Source: Selenomonadales bacterium OttesenSCG-928-I06
Lineage (GTDB): Bacteria > Bacillota > Negativicutes > Sporomusales > Sporomusaceae
NCBI GenBank assembly: GCA_030266395.1
Contig: JAJDHX010000009.1
Location: 1 to 40,484 of the forward strand
Reading direction: 5' to 3'
Length of the DNA stretch: 40,484 nt
The notes under the pieces are model-generated. The model made no database searches, was not told the DNA's origin, and saw nothing but the letters and a program-made list of their open reading frames with translations. Position 1 is the stretch's first letter. Each line of letters opens with the position of its first letter. Positions 14,766 to 23,996 of this stretch are shown piece after piece. The position numbers and the translations under genes were made by a program.

Positions 14766-15770
14766 TTGAATCAATCAGAAAAATTCATAGGCATCTTAGG
14801 TATTGGAACTTATGTCCCTGAAAAAATAATGACTAATCTTGATTTTGAAAAAATAGTAGATACTTCAGATGAATGGATTACAACAAGAACAGGTATTAAA
14901 GAAAGAAGAATAGCTTCTGCTGAAGAAGCCACTTCTGATTTAGCAACCAAAGCAGCTTTAAAAGCTCTTGAAAATGCAAAAACAAGTCCTGACGAAATAG
15001 ACCTTATTATTGTAAATACAGCAACTCCTGATATGCTGTTTCCTTCATCAGCCTGTCTTGTTCAAGAAAACATTAAAGCAAAAAATGCAGCAGCTTTTGA
15101 TCTTTCTGCAGGTTGTACAGGTTTTGTATATGGTCTGGTAACAGGAGTACAATTTATAAAAACAGGATTATATAAAAAAGTTTTAGTTATAGGTGCTGAT
15201 GCTCTTTCTAAAATAGTAGACTTTACTGATAGAAACACATGTGTTCTTTTTGGAGATGGAGCAGGAGCAGTTGTTCTTGGCGAAACAGAACAAGGATATG
15301 GTATTTTAGGTGCTGACCTAAATTCTGATGGAAGCGGGGGAGAATACCTAAAAATAGCAGGTGGCGGTTCTCGTAATCCTGCAACCATAGAAACTCTAAA
15401 CAATAAACTTCACTATCTATATATGAATGGCCCAGAAGTTTTTAAGTTTGCAGTAAAGGCAATGGGTGATACAAGTCTCAGAGCCTTAAAAAAATCCAAC
15501 TTAACAGTTAATGATGTTTCTTGGTTTATCCCGCATCAAGCAAATACCAGAATAATCAGTGCAGCTGCCAAAAGACTAAAAATTCCTATGGAACAAGTTG
15601 TAATTAATCTGGATAAATATGGCAATACATCTGCTGCGACAATTCCTCTAGCCCTAGAAGAAGCTTTAAATGATGGCAAAATTAAAAACGATGATATCCT
15701 TGTGTTTGTTGGGTTTGGAGCAGGTCTCACTTGGGGAGCATGTGTAGTAAAATGGCGTAGTTTGTGTTAA
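14766..15770 (+). CDS. fabH: 3-oxoacyl-ACP synthase III
   Basis: The ketoacyl synthase that starts each fatty acid by condensing an acyl-CoA primer with malonyl-ACP (EC 2.3.1.180). At 334 residues it is full length. The Cys-His-Asn triad is visible: Cys117 in SAGCTGF, His257 in IPHQAN and Asn287 in YGNTSAAT. Translation starts at TTG 14766, with AAGGGGG at a normal distance; no ATG fits. It follows plsX by 34 bp and precedes fabD. Primer choice (acetyl versus branched) cannot be read reliably. Confidence 0.97.
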   Translation: MNQSEKFIGILGIGTYVPEKIMTNLDFEKIVDTSDEWITTRTGIKERRIASAEEATSDLATKAALKALENAKTSPDEIDLIIVNTATPDMLFPSSACLVQENIKAKNAAAFDLSAGCTGFVYGLVTGVQFIKTGLYKKVLVIGADALSKIVDFTDRNTCVLFGDGAGAVVLGETEQGYGILGADLNSDGSGGEYLKIAGGGSRNPATIETLNNKLHYLYMNGPEVFKFAVKAMGDTSLRALKKSNLTVNDVSWFIPHQANTRIISAAAKRLKIPMEQVVINLDKYGNTSAATIPLALEEALNDGKIKNDDILVFVGFGAGLTWGACVVKWRSLC

Positions 15771-15813
15771 ACTGATTTTTAGTGTAAAATGAAAAAGATT
15801 GAAGGTGAACTTC

Positions 15814-16761
15814 ATGGAAAAATTAGCTTTTATATTTCCAGGGCAAGGTGCTCAAAAAGTAGGTATGGGAAAAGAACTTGTTGAAAAATTCCCTGAAGCC
15901 AAAAACATATTTGAAGAAGCAGACGAAGCTTTAGGTTTTTCGCTAAGCAAATTATGCTTTGAAGGTCCTGAAGAAGAGTTAATAAAAACAAAAAATACAC
16001 AACCTGCTATACTTACAATGAGTATTGCATGTAGTGAAATATTAAAAAACAGAGGAATAAAACCAACAATTACAGCCGGTCATAGTTTAGGAGAATATTC
16101 TGCACTTGTTGTTGCAGAAGCCTTAAAATTCTCTGATGCTGTTAGACTTGTGCAAAAAAGAGGTCAATTTATGCAAGAAGCAGTACCTCTTGGAGAAGGC
16201 AGTATGTGTGCTGTTATTGGAATGGATCGCGAACTTATTGTAAATGCTTGTAAGGAAATAGAAAATACTACTAATTCCGTTGTTCAAGCAGTTAATTTTA
16301 ATTGCCCTGGTCAAATAGTAATAGCTGGGCAAACAAAAGCAGTAGATGATGTAATGGACTTACTTAAAGAAAAAGGTGCTAAAAAACTGGTTAAATTAGC
16401 AGTAAGCGCACCGTTTCACAGCTCGTTAATGATTCCAGCTGCAGAAAAATTAGCTCTAGAACTTGATAAAGTCACAATTAATGATGCTAAAATTCCGGTA
16501 GTATCAAATGTTACTGCAAAAATGATAACTGACAGTACAGAAATCAGGAATAATTTAGTCAAACAAGCAGCAAGCCCTGTACTTTGGGAAGACTCTATTT
16601 TACATATGAATGAAAATGGGGTAAATACCTTCATAGAAGTCGGTCCTGGCAGGACATTGGTAGGCCTAAATAAGAAAATTATTAAAGACGCTATTGGCTT
16701 AAATATAGAAGATGAAATATCTTTAGAAAAAATCCTTGATTATTTTAAGGAGGTTAGGTAA
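15814..16761 (+). CDS. fabD: Malonyl-CoA:ACP transacylase
   Basis: Transfers malonyl from CoA to acyl carrier protein, supplying the extender units for FabH and FabF (EC 2.3.1.39). At 315 residues it has the usual length. The nucleophile Ser91 lies in AGHSLGEYSAL, with His202 in SAPFHSSLM as its partner. The N-terminal FIFPGQGAQKVGMGKEL is diagnostic. The ATG at 15814 is preferred because GAAGGTGA lies just upstream; an upstream TTG extension would include that ribosome site. Its last codons carry the AAGGAGG for fabG, which starts 2 bp after the fabD stop, so the two are probably translationally coupled. Confidence 0.97.
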   Translation: MEKLAFIFPGQGAQKVGMGKELVEKFPEAKNIFEEADEALGFSLSKLCFEGPEEELIKTKNTQPAILTMSIACSEILKNRGIKPTITAGHSLGEYSALVVAEALKFSDAVRLVQKRGQFMQEAVPLGEGSMCAVIGMDRELIVNACKEIENTTNSVVQAVNFNCPGQIVIAGQTKAVDDVMDLLKEKGAKKLVKLAVSAPFHSSLMIPAAEKLALELDKVTINDAKIPVVSNVTAKMITDSTEIRNNLVKQAASPVLWEDSILHMNENGVNTFIEVGPGRTLVGLNKKIIKDAIGLNIEDEISLEKILDYFKEVR

Positions 16762-16762
16762 A

Positions 16763-17506
16763 ATGCATTTAGATGGTAAAGTAGCTCTTGTTACAGGAGC
16801 ATCTCGAGGCATCGGTCGTGCTATTGCAATTATGCTTGCTAAAAACAAAGCAAAAGTTGTAATAAACTATGCAGGTAATACAGCTGCTGCTGAAGAAGTT
16901 AAAGAGATAATCAATAAAGAATACTCAGAAGCTATCACTGTTAAGGCAGATGTTAAAAACCCTGAAGATGTTGAAGCTCTTGTGCAAAAGACTATAGACA
17001 CTTTTGGTCGTATCGACATTTTAATTAATAATGCAGGAATTACCAAAGACAATCTTCTAATGAGAATGAAAGAAGAAGATTGGGATGCTGTTCTTGCTAC
17101 TAATTTAAAAAGTGTCTTTCTTATGACCAAAGCTGTTTCCAAAATTATGATGAAACAAAGAAGTGGCAAGATTGTCAATATAGCATCAGTAGTAGGTGTT
17201 ATGGGCAATGCTGGCCAAGCAAATTATTCTGCAGCCAAAGCTGGTGTTATCGGTTTTACAAAAACAATGGCAAGAGAACTTGCCAGCAGAAACATTACTG
17301 TAAATGCTGTTGCTCCAGGATTTATTGCAACAGATATGACTGAAATACTATCAGAGGCTGTAAAAGAAGATTTAGCAAATAAAATTCCACTTGCAAGAAT
17401 GGGAACTGCCGATGAAGTAGCTGCTGCAGTAACATTCTTGGCCTCAAACCTATCAGACTATATTACCGGTCAGGTACTAAATGTTGATGGTGGAATGGTG
17501 ATGTAA
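16763..17506 (+). CDS. fabG: 3-oxoacyl-ACP reductase
   Basis: An NADPH-dependent short-chain dehydrogenase that reduces 3-oxoacyl-ACP in each elongation cycle (EC 1.1.1.100). At 247 residues it is typical. TGASRGIGRAIA (11-22) binds the cofactor, NNAGITKD is at 89-96, and the catalytic Ser142, Tyr155 and Lys159 are in place (NIASVVG, NYSAAKAG). The C-terminal YITGQVLNVDGGMVM is diagnostic. The ATG at 16763 uses the AAGGAGG inside the fabD end. A TTG-initiated upstream extension overlapping fabD is not supported. Confidence 0.97.
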   Translation: MHLDGKVALVTGASRGIGRAIAIMLAKNKAKVVINYAGNTAAAEEVKEIINKEYSEAITVKADVKNPEDVEALVQKTIDTFGRIDILINNAGITKDNLLMRMKEEDWDAVLATNLKSVFLMTKAVSKIMMKQRSGKIVNIASVVGVMGNAGQANYSAAKAGVIGFTKTMARELASRNITVNAVAPGFIATDMTEILSEAVKEDLANKIPLARMGTADEVAAAVTFLASNLSDYITGQVLNVDGGMVM

Positions 17507-17543
17507 AATGTTTTATGAATTTGAAAGGAGGTGAACAGACACC

Positions 17544-17780
17544 GTGGCAACTTTTGATAAAGTTAAAGAAATAGTAATAGAACAACTAGGTGTAGATGAA
17601 TCAGATGTTTCTATAAATTCTACTTTCATTGATGATCTTGGTGCTGACTCTTTAGATATAGTAGAGCTTATAATGGCTTTTGAAGAGGAATTCAATGTTG
17701 AAATTCCTGACGAAATAGCTGAAAAAATAAAAACAGTAAAAGACGCTGTAGAGTACATAGACAAAGAGAAACAAGCTTAA
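17544..17780 (+). CDS. acpP: Acyl carrier protein
   Basis: A 78-residue acidic carrier that holds growing fatty-acyl chains on a phosphopantetheine arm. The attachment site is Ser36 in [10 protein letters not shown], and the helices on either side are standard ([25 protein letters not shown]). It begins with GTG at 17544. AAAGGAGG lies 13 nt upstream, rather far, but no closer in-frame start exists. It is the last gene before a 179-bp gap containing a long hairpin. AcpS, which would load the arm, is not in the window. Confidence 0.97.
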   Translation: MATFDKVKEIVIEQLGVDESDVSINSTFIDDLGADSLDIVELIMAFEEEFNVEIPDEIAEKIKTVKDAVEYIDKEKQA

Positions 17781-17840
17781 TAAAAGACGTTATGTACTTT
17801 TATAGGATGCTTTTAAAAACTGACATTTTAAAACAAAAAG

Positions 17841-17882
17841 TTTTAAGAAAGTCTTGTAATTTTTTACGAGACTTTCTTAAAA
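17841..17882 (+). other. Long hairpin between acpP and fabK
   Basis: A 14-bp perfect stem: TTTTAAGAAAGTCT (17841-17854) pairs with its complement at 17869-17882. No T-run follows on the plus strand, so it is not a standard terminator. It could stabilise the acpP message 3' end, partly attenuate fabK-fabF-rnc, or be an RNase processing site. Confidence 0.55.
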
Positions 17883-17959
17883 ATGAAACTATATTTTAAA
17901 ATATTATTATAACAGGGCCTCTTTTCTAAGTATGTACGATTGATTGGAGGAAATATTAC

Positions 17960-18919
17960 TTGAAACTCCCAGAATTAAAAATTGGACCTCATGTAGCTAA
18001 ACTACCAATTATACAAGGTGGTATGGCTATTAGAATTTCTACTGCTCGTTTAGCAGCAGCTGTTGCTGAAACAGGCGGTATTGGACTTATTGCCGCTTCT
18101 GGCATGTCTTTTGATGAATTAAGAAAAGAAATAAGATTGGCACGCTCTCTAACTAAAGGAATCATAGGAATTAATGCTATGGTTGCAGCAAGGGAGTTTA
18201 TAAAATTAATCAGCACTGCTATTGACGAAGGAATTGATCTTATCGTAGCAGGTGCAGGATTTTCACGCGATATGTTTGCTTTAGGCAAAAAATCAAATAC
18301 ACCAATTGTACCTATTGTTTCTACTGATAAATTAGCTAAAATATCCGAATCTTTAGGAGCAGCAGCTGTTGTTCTTGAAGGCAAAGAAGCAGGAGGACAT
18401 TTAGGCACAGATAAACCTATGAAACAACTGTTACCTGGTGTAAAAAAAGCAGTTTCTATCCCTGTAATCGCAGCAGGAGGAATTATTACTGGAAAAGATT
18501 TAGTTGAAGCTTTAGAACTAGGAGCTGATGGTGTCCAAATGGGAACCAGATTTGCTGCTAGTGTAGAATCTAATGCTGCTCCAGCTTTAAAAGAATTTTA
18601 TCTTAAAGCTACAAAAGAAGATATAGTTATGATAAAAAGCCCAGTAGGACTACCTGGCAGAGCTATACTAAATCCATTTGCTAAGAAAATTATAGAATGT
18701 ACTACAAACGAAAACAAAGTATGTATATCATGTTTAAAAAACTGCAAACGTACTTTTTGTATTATAGATGCTTTATCAAGAGCTCAACAGGGAGACGTAG
18801 ATACAGGACTTGTATTTACTGGTGAGTACATTTATAAGATAGATAAAATATTACCTGTTAAAGAAATTATTGAAAAGCTTCTGGAGGAAGCAGAACAGGC
18901 AAGGGGTGCATACGTTTGA
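17960..18919 (+). CDS. fabK: Enoyl-ACP reductase II (FMN-dependent FabK)
   Basis: Carries out the last reduction of the fatty-acid cycle using FMN and NAD(P)H (EC 1.3.1.9). At 319 residues it has the TIM-barrel pattern of FabK and nitronate monooxygenases: [12 protein letters not shown] (16-27), [13 protein letters not shown], the His-bearing EAGGHLGTD (His147) and the flavin-phosphate segment [31 protein letters not shown] (near 159-189). A C-terminal Cys group ([13 protein letters not shown]) is present, as in longer clostridial members. TTG start at 17960 with TTGGAGG upstream. No FabI, FabL or FabV gene lies in this block, so FabK is probably the main enoyl reductase. Its stop overlaps the fabF start by 4 bp. 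A nitronate monooxygenase is the alternative, but the context favours FabK. Confidence 0.9.
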   Translation: MKLPELKIGPHVAKLPIIQGGMAIRISTARLAAAVAETGGIGLIAASGMSFDELRKEIRLARSLTKGIIGINAMVAAREFIKLISTAIDEGIDLIVAGAGFSRDMFALGKKSNTPIVPIVSTDKLAKISESLGAAAVVLEGKEAGGHLGTDKPMKQLLPGVKKAVSIPVIAAGGIITGKDLVEALELGADGVQMGTRFAASVESNAAPALKEFYLKATKEDIVMIKSPVGLPGRAILNPFAKKIIECTTNENKVCISCLKNCKRTFCIIDALSRAQQGDVDTGLVFTGEYIYKIDKILPVKEIIEKLLEEAEQARGAYV

Positions 18920-20157
18920 AGAGACGAGTTGTGGTTACAGGAATGGGTGCTGTAACGCCAATAGGAATTGGTGTAGAAGAATTTTGGAAATCACTAATAG
19001 CAGGAAAATCTGGCATAAGCAAAACCGAAAGATTTGATGCTTGTGATTTTACTACACAAATTTCCGGTCAAGTAAAAGATTTTGATATAAGTGAATTCAT
19101 TGATAAAAAAGAAGCTAAAAGAATGGACAGGGTAACACAATTTGCTATCGCAGCCACTAAAATGGCTATAGCCGATTCCAAATTAGACCTGGAAAAAGAA
19201 GACAAGAGATGTATTGGTACTATAATTGGTACAGGTATTGGCGGCATGGATACAATCCATGAACAATACAAAAACTTATTTGATAAAGGTCCTAATAGGG
19301 TTAGTCCTTTTTGTGTACCTATGATGATTGCTAACATGCCTGCTGGTAACATTTCTATAATGTTTGGTTTTCAAGGTTACAGCAGTTGCGTTGTTACTGC
19401 ATGTGCTTCCGGCACAAATGCAATTGGAGACTCTTTCAGAATCATCAGTAGAGGCGAAGCTGACGTTATGATTGCAGGAGGAACAGAAGCTGCTATATCA
19501 CCGGTTGCAGTTGCTGGATTCTGCTCTATGAAAGCTTTATCTACACGAAATGATGAACCTGAAAAAGCATCTCGTCCTTTTGAAAAAGACAGAGATGGTT
19601 TTGTTATGGGCGAAGGTGCTGGTATTCTTGTATTAGAAGAACTAGAACACGCTAAAAAAAGAGGGGCTACTATTTATGCAGAAATAATAGGATATGGCTC
19701 AAATTCTGATGCTTTCCATATAACTGCTCCTGCTCCTGAAGGAAAACAACAAGCAGACTGTATGGACAGAGCCTTAAGAGATGCTCAAATTTCTCCTGCA
19801 GAAGTTGACTATATCAATGCTCATGGAACTTCAACTCCTCTTAATGATAAAAATGAAACTTTAGCTGTTAAATTTTTGTTTGGTGATCATGCTAAAAAAC
19901 TTGCTATAAGTTCAAATAAATCAATGATTGGTCATCTATTGGGAGCAGCTGGTGCTGTAGAAGCAATTGCCTCTATAAAAACTATAAATGAGGGTATTAT
20001 TCCTCCTACAATAAATTATGATACACCAGACCCTGAATTAGATTTAGATTATGTTCCTAATGTTGCACGTAAGCAAGAAACAAATATAGCTATGTCAAAT
20101 TCATTTGGTTTTGGCGGACATAATGCCTCAATCATTCTTAAGAAATATAGCGAATAA
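18916..20157 (+). CDS. fabF: 3-oxoacyl-ACP synthase II
   Basis: The elongating ketoacyl synthase that extends acyl-ACP by two carbons (EC 2.3.1.179). At 413 residues it is full length. The Cys-His-His triad is visible: Cys163 in [12 protein letters not shown], His303 in [11 protein letters not shown] and His340 in [10 protein letters not shown]. The end, [14 protein letters not shown], is diagnostic. It starts at TTG 18916, overlapping the fabK stop as TTGA, with AAGGGGTG upstream, so it is translationally coupled to fabK. No fabZ or acc genes are in the block, so the dehydratase and acetyl-CoA carboxylase must lie elsewhere. Confidence 0.97.
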   Translation: MKRRVVVTGMGAVTPIGIGVEEFWKSLIAGKSGISKTERFDACDFTTQISGQVKDFDISEFIDKKEAKRMDRVTQFAIAATKMAIADSKLDLEKEDKRCIGTIIGTGIGGMDTIHEQYKNLFDKGPNRVSPFCVPMMIANMPAGNISIMFGFQGYSSCVVTACASGTNAIGDSFRIISRGEADVMIAGGTEAAISPVAVAGFCSMKALSTRNDEPEKASRPFEKDRDGFVMGEGAGILVLEELEHAKKRGATIYAEIIGYGSNSDAFHITAPAPEGKQQADCMDRALRDAQISPAEVDYINAHGTSTPLNDKNETLAVKFLFGDHAKKLAISSNKSMIGHLLGAAGAVEAIASIKTINEGIIPPTINYDTPDPELDLDYVPNVARKQETNIAMSNSFGFGGHNASIILKKYSE

Positions 20158-20171
20158 CCAAGAAGTTCATT

Positions 20172-20906
20172 ATGAATTCAAACTTAGATAAAAGCAGAGT
20201 AAATTCTTTAAAAAAATTATGTGCATCATTAAATATCAATCTCAAAAACTATGAACTTCTGCATCAAGCACTTGTTCATACCTCATATGCAAATGAAGTT
20301 AAAAACTTTTCAGAAACTCACAATGAAAGACTTGAATTTCTGGGAGATAGCATACTTAATTTAATCATCAGTAAATTTCTGTTTTTAGAATACAGTAATC
20401 TTTCTGAAGGTGAATTAAGCTTTATCAGATCTCAAATAGTTTGCGAATCTACATTAGCAAAAAAAGCATCTGAACTTAATTTTGGAGATTATCTTTTATT
20501 AGGCAAAGGTGAATTATTATCTGGCGGTCGAGAAAGAGTATCTATACTGGCAGATACTTTTGAAGCTATTGTAGGAGCTGTTTTTCTGGAAACAGATTTT
20601 GAAACTACAACAGAATATGTTTTATCTTTACTAAAAGATGAAATACATTTTTCTAATGACGAAAACAGTAATTTTAATAAAGACTATAAATCATGGCTTC
20701 AAGAAATTTTGCAAAAAGATGGTTATATAAAAATTTCTTATGAAGTAATTTCTGAAGAGGGACCTGCACATAATAAATCATTTGAGATTACTGTCACTGC
20801 CAGAAACACAAAATTAGGAACTGGTTCTGGCAAAAACAAAAAAGAAGCTGAGCAAAGAGCAGCCAAAGAAGCTCTAACTACACTTGGCATACTAGACAAA
20901 AATTAA
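20172..20906 (+). CDS. rnc: Ribonuclease III
   Basis: Cleaves double-stranded RNA, including rRNA precursors (EC 3.1.26.3). At 244 residues it is typical. The catalytic signature ERLEFLGDSILN lies at 52-63, with Asp59, and a second acidic site is in LADTFEAIVGAVFLE. Residues about 170-241 are a double-stranded RNA-binding domain (YKSWLQEILQKDG, GTGSGKNKKEAEQRAAKEAL). The ATG at 20172 lies 14 bp after fabF with a weak AAGAAG ribosome site, so it probably depends on read-through translation. In many Firmicutes acpP/fabF-rnc is followed by an Elp3-like radical SAM gene and smc-ftsY. The first is here; smc and ftsY are not. Confidence 0.97.
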   Translation: MNSNLDKSRVNSLKKLCASLNINLKNYELLHQALVHTSYANEVKNFSETHNERLEFLGDSILNLIISKFLFLEYSNLSEGELSFIRSQIVCESTLAKKASELNFGDYLLLGKGELLSGGRERVSILADTFEAIVGAVFLETDFETTTEYVLSLLKDEIHFSNDENSNFNKDYKSWLQEILQKDGYIKISYEVISEEGPAHNKSFEITVTARNTKLGTGSGKNKKEAEQRAAKEALTTLGILDKN

Positions 20907-20948
20907 AAAAAATCTTATAATAAATTAAAATCAATTAATTTGAATCAT

Positions 20949-20982
20949 AAAAATCAAGCAACTAATAGTTGCTTGATTTTTT
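20949..20982 (+). terminator. Terminator after rnc
   Basis: A 15-bp perfect stem, AAAAATCAAGCAACT (20949-20963) with its complement at 20967-20981, has a 3-nt loop and a T6 end. The next gene starts only 13 bp later, so either it uses read-through or this hairpin controls it. Confidence 0.8.
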
Positions 20983-20995
20983 AGGTAATTACTCT

Positions 20996-22051
20996 ATGAA
21001 GAACCATATAATTCCTGTTTTTATTCCTCATTTAGGCTGTAAACATAATTGTGTTTTTTGTAATCAAAAAAAAATCGCTAACAAAACCATACCAATCACT
21101 CAATCTGATATTAAAGAAATTATTGATTTTGCCTTAAATAAAATAACCAACAGAGAAAATTTAAATATTGAAATTGCTTTTTATGGCGGAAGTTTCACAG
21201 CATTGCCACTAAAAAAACAAGAAGAATTGCTAGAGCCGGCATATGATGTTTTAATCAAGCAAAAAATTGATACTATACGCATTTCTACAAGACCAGATTG
21301 TATAAATGATGAAATTGTTGAACAATTACAAAAATATAAAGTTAAAATCATCGAACTTGGTGTACAATCTTTAGACAATTATGTTTTAAAAAAAGCACAA
21401 AGAGGTCATACTAGTAATGATGTTTTAAAAAGTATACATTTATTAAAACAAAATAACTTTATCTGTGGCATACAACTTATGCCGGGTTTACCTGGAGAAA
21501 ATTGGCATAAACTAATACAAACATGTTTACAAACAATATCTCTTAAACCAAACTTTGTTAGAATATATCCAACTATAGTTATTATAGATACAGAATTATC
21601 TAACCTCTATAAAAAAGGACTATACAACCCTTTAACCTTAGAAGAAGCGGTTGTACGAACTGCCTACCTTAAATTAATGTTCAGACTAAATAACATTCCT
21701 GTAATTAGAACAGGACTTCAAGCAACTGATCTTCTTTCAGATGGTAATGTTATTGTAAAAGGTCCTTATCATCCATCTTTTGGCGAAATGGTAGACAGTT
21801 ATCTGTTCTATATAGCTTTAGCACGATTTTTAGAAGAAATAATAAACTATGATTCTTGCCATAATATTGAGCTAATTGTTTACCATAATAACAAAGATTC
21901 TTCTAAAATAAGAGGAATAAATTGTATAAATATAGAAAAAATGAAAAACAAATATCAAATCAAAAAAATAACTTTTATAGTAACAGAAACTCTTAAAAAA
22001 GGAGAGATCTTGGCACAATATAAAAATATAAAATTTATTATTAATCTTTAA
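20996..22051 (+). CDS. Elp3-like radical SAM protein without acetyltransferase domain
   Basis: A 351-residue radical SAM enzyme. The cluster-binding CxxxCxxC is at Cys15, Cys19 and Cys22 (GCKHNCVFC), with the GGE-like SAM motif in FYGGSFTA. The segments RISTRPDCIND, ELGVQSLDN, RGHTSNDV and QLMPGLPGE match the catalytic half of Elp3. The C-terminal GNAT domain of true Elp3 is missing. The protein ends after about 350 residues, which appears normal for the short clostridial family next to rnc. The ATG at 20996 is chosen because AGGT precedes it and the CxxxCxxC spacing from the start matches; a TTG 27 bases upstream lies inside the terminator. Function in RNA or other modification is unknown. 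Confidence 0.85.
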   Translation: MKNHIIPVFIPHLGCKHNCVFCNQKKIANKTIPITQSDIKEIIDFALNKITNRENLNIEIAFYGGSFTALPLKKQEELLEPAYDVLIKQKIDTIRISTRPDCINDEIVEQLQKYKVKIIELGVQSLDNYVLKKAQRGHTSNDVLKSIHLLKQNNFICGIQLMPGLPGENWHKLIQTCLQTISLKPNFVRIYPTIVIIDTELSNLYKKGLYNPLTLEEAVVRTAYLKLMFRLNNIPVIRTGLQATDLLSDGNVIVKGPYHPSFGEMVDSYLFYIALARFLEEIINYDSCHNIELIVYHNNKDSSKIRGINCINIEKMKNKYQIKKITFIVTETLKKGEILAQYKNIKFIINL

Positions 22052-22139
22052 TTTTTAAATTTATTAGCAAGAAAAATAAAGTATCTATTGTAAATAAATA
22101 GAATATCTATTATAATATACTTAATAAATATTTTTTAAT

Positions 22140-22158
22140 GAAAATGATAATTATTTGA
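22140..22158 (+). promoter_or_regulatory. Possible Fur-box-like sequence upstream of spoVS
   Basis: The 19-mer starting GAAAATGATAATTATT agrees with the classical Fur box at about 14 of 19 positions by eye. In sequence this AT-rich the match may be chance. The 208-bp gap before spoVS also has the octamer TATCTATT twice (22082 and 22104) and no clear sigma H promoter. Confidence 0.2.
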
Positions 22159-22259
22159 AAATCAGTAAGTATAATATAGATGATATTCTAGAGTTTCAAT
22201 TATTACAATTTTGTTAACTAATATGCCCTTGTTTTTTTAAGGAGGATGAATTTAAAATT

Positions 22260-22520
22260 ATGGAAGTACTAAAAGTATCTGCTCAATCAAACCCTAAATC
22301 AGTAGCTGGCGCTTTAGCAGCAGTTTTAAGAGAAAGAAAAGCAGCAGAAGTTCAAGCAGTAGGGGCAGGCGCAGTAAATCAGGCTGTAAAAGCAATTGCA
22401 ATCTCAAGAGGATTTGTAGCTCCAAATGGTATTGACCTTGTTGTTATTCCTGCTTTCGCAGAAATCAATATTGACGGCGAAGAAAGAACTGCAATGCGAT
22501 TCATTGTCGAACCAAGATAA
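22260..22520 (+). CDS. spoVS: Stage V sporulation protein S
   Basis: An 86-residue member of the SpoVS/Alba-like family, almost invariant across spore-formers: MEVLKVSAQSNPKSVAGALA at the start, then VQAVGAGAVNQAVKAIAISRG and VIPAFAEINIDGEERTAMRF. In Bacillus it affects septation and coat assembly during sporulation and is normally under sigma H; its molecular role, possibly nucleic-acid binding, is not settled. AAGGAGGATGA precedes the ATG at 22260. It is transcribed alone, between a 208-bp leader region and two tandem terminators. Confidence 0.97.
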   Translation: MEVLKVSAQSNPKSVAGALAAVLRERKAAEVQAVGAGAVNQAVKAIAISRGFVAPNGIDLVVIPAFAEINIDGEERTAMRFIVEPR

Positions 22521-22537
22521 GGTTATGACATAAAAAT

Positions 22538-22576
22538 AAAAACCTCTTTAATTTTTTAAAGAGGTTTTTATTTTTT
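22538..22576 (+). terminator. Terminator after spoVS
   Basis: A 12-bp perfect stem, AAAAACCTCTTT (22538-22549) with AAAGAGGTTTTT (22558-22569), is followed by a T6 run. It lies just downstream of spoVS. Confidence 0.85.
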
Positions 22577-22585
22577 AAAAGAAGA

Positions 22586-22615
22586 AAACCCTGACTCTTT
22601 AAAAAGTCAGGGTTT
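22586..22615 (-). terminator. Terminator of ackA
   Basis: AAACCCTGACT (22586-22596) pairs with AGTCAGGGTTT (22605-22615). It lies 17 bp after the ackA stop on the minus strand; an A- and T-rich flank on both sides would let it work in both directions. Confidence 0.75.
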
Positions 22616-22632
22616 ATTTTTATATAAACTAA

Positions 22633-23829
22633 TTATTTAGAGCAAACTGCTTTAGTATCTCTTGCAATAATTAATTCTTCGTTTGTAGGTACAACAAATA
22701 CTTTTACTTTTGCACCATCAACACTAATTTCTTGGTTTTTACCACGAACATTATTTTTCTCAGGATCAATAGCTGTACCAAAGAACTCTAAACCTTCGCA
22801 AATTTTTGCTCTCATAGTAATAGAGTTTTCGCCTAAACCAGCAGTAAATGCGATAGCATCAACGCCACCCAAAACAGCTGCGAAAGCACCAATAAATTTA
22901 CGAACAGTATGAGCAAAAACATCTAGAGCAAGAGCTGCACGCTCATTTCCTGAATTAGCTGCTTCTTCAATATCTCTAAAATCACTGGAAACACCAGATA
23001 CACCTAAAACACCTGATTTTTTATTTAAATAATCCATCATTTGTTCTATAGTCATACCTTCTTTTTCCATAAGGAAAGGTAAAATAGCAGAATCTATGTC
23101 ACCACAACGAGTTCCCATTGCTATACCTTCTAATGGAGTAAGTCCCATAGTAGTATCTATACATTTTCCGCCTTTAACTGCAGAAAGACTGCCACCATTT
23201 CCTAAATGACAAACAATGATGTTAACATCTTTAGGATCTTTATTCATAAGCATAGCTGTTTGCTCTGCCACATAACGATGGGAAGTACCATGGAATCCAT
23301 ATCTTCTAACACCATGTTTTTCATAAGCTTCATATGGTATTGGATAAATATATGAACTCTTAGGCATTGTTTGATGGAACGCAGTATCAAGTACCATTAC
23401 TTGTGGAACACCAGGCATAAGCTCTTCACATGCTTCAATACCTATTAAATTTGCAGGGTTATGTAATGGAGCTAAGTCAAAACAATCTTTAATTATTTTT
23501 TTAACTTCTGGTGTAATTAAAGTAGGACCACTAAAATTCTCGCCACAATTAACAACTCTGTGACCTACAGCATCAATTTCTTTTAAAGAAGAAATAACAC
23601 CATGGTTAGCATCAGTTAATGCATCTAAAACCATTTTGATAGCTATGCTATGGTTTTTAATGTCGGCAGTTTGTTTTACTTTATCTTTTCCTTCTGGTTC
23701 ATGAACTAAAATTGAACCTTCTATTCCAATACGTTCAACTAAACCTTTTGCAACTGCTGACTCATCAGCCATATTAATAAGCTGATACTTAAGTGAAGAA
23801 CTCCCACAATTTAAAACTAAAATTTTCAC
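22633..23829 (-). CDS. ackA: Acetate kinase
   Basis: Interconverts acetyl-phosphate plus ADP with acetate plus ATP (EC 2.7.2.1), a main ATP-yielding step in fermenters. At 398 residues it is full length. [10 protein letters not shown] starts the fold, and [29 protein letters not shown] and HLGNGGSL are all intact, as are the ADP-binding [16 protein letters not shown] and FTAGLGENS. It starts with GTG at 23829, with AAGGAGGC 8 nt upstream. The usual partner pta is not adjacent or in the window. A short ORF with its own ribosome site lies in the leader (23860-23925). Confidence 0.97.
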   Translation of the reverse strand: MKILVLNCGSSSLKYQLINMADESAVAKGLVERIGIEGSILVHEPEGKDKVKQTADIKNHSIAIKMVLDALTDANHGVISSLKEIDAVGHRVVNCGENFSGPTLITPEVKKIIKDCFDLAPLHNPANLIGIEACEELMPGVPQVMVLDTAFHQTMPKSSYIYPIPYEAYEKHGVRRYGFHGTSHRYVAEQTAMLMNKDPKDVNIIVCHLGNGGSLSAVKGGKCIDTTMGLTPLEGIAMGTRCGDIDSAILPFLMEKEGMTIEQMMDYLNKKSGVLGVSGVSSDFRDIEEAANSGNERAALALDVFAHTVRKFIGAFAAVLGGVDAIAFTAGLGENSITMRAKICEGLEFFGTAIDPEKNNVRGKNQEISVDGAKVKVFVVPTNEELIIARDTKAVCSK

Positions 23830-23859
23830 TAAAAAAGCCTCCTTGAATTTTAAATAATT

Positions 23860-23925
23860 TTATTTTTTTAAACAAATATTAACCTGATTTAAAATATCAA
23901 CAAATGTTATTATTTCTCTTTTCAT
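23860..23925 (-). CDS. Possible 21-residue leader ORF upstream of ackA
   Basis: ATG at 23925 is preceded by AGAAGG at 9-nt spacing and opens a 21-codon frame ending in TAA, 30 bp before the ackA GTG. The peptide begins MKREIITFVDIL and ends NICLKK. It could be a small protein, a leader peptide or chance. It has no recognised family, and only comparison with relatives would decide. Confidence 0.3.
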   Translation of the reverse strand: MKREIITFVDILNQVNICLKK

Positions 23926-23996
23926 TTGCTTTTTCCTTCTATATAATTGATTTTTATTAAAATAATTTTAAACTTCTATATTTTAGATTAAACTTT

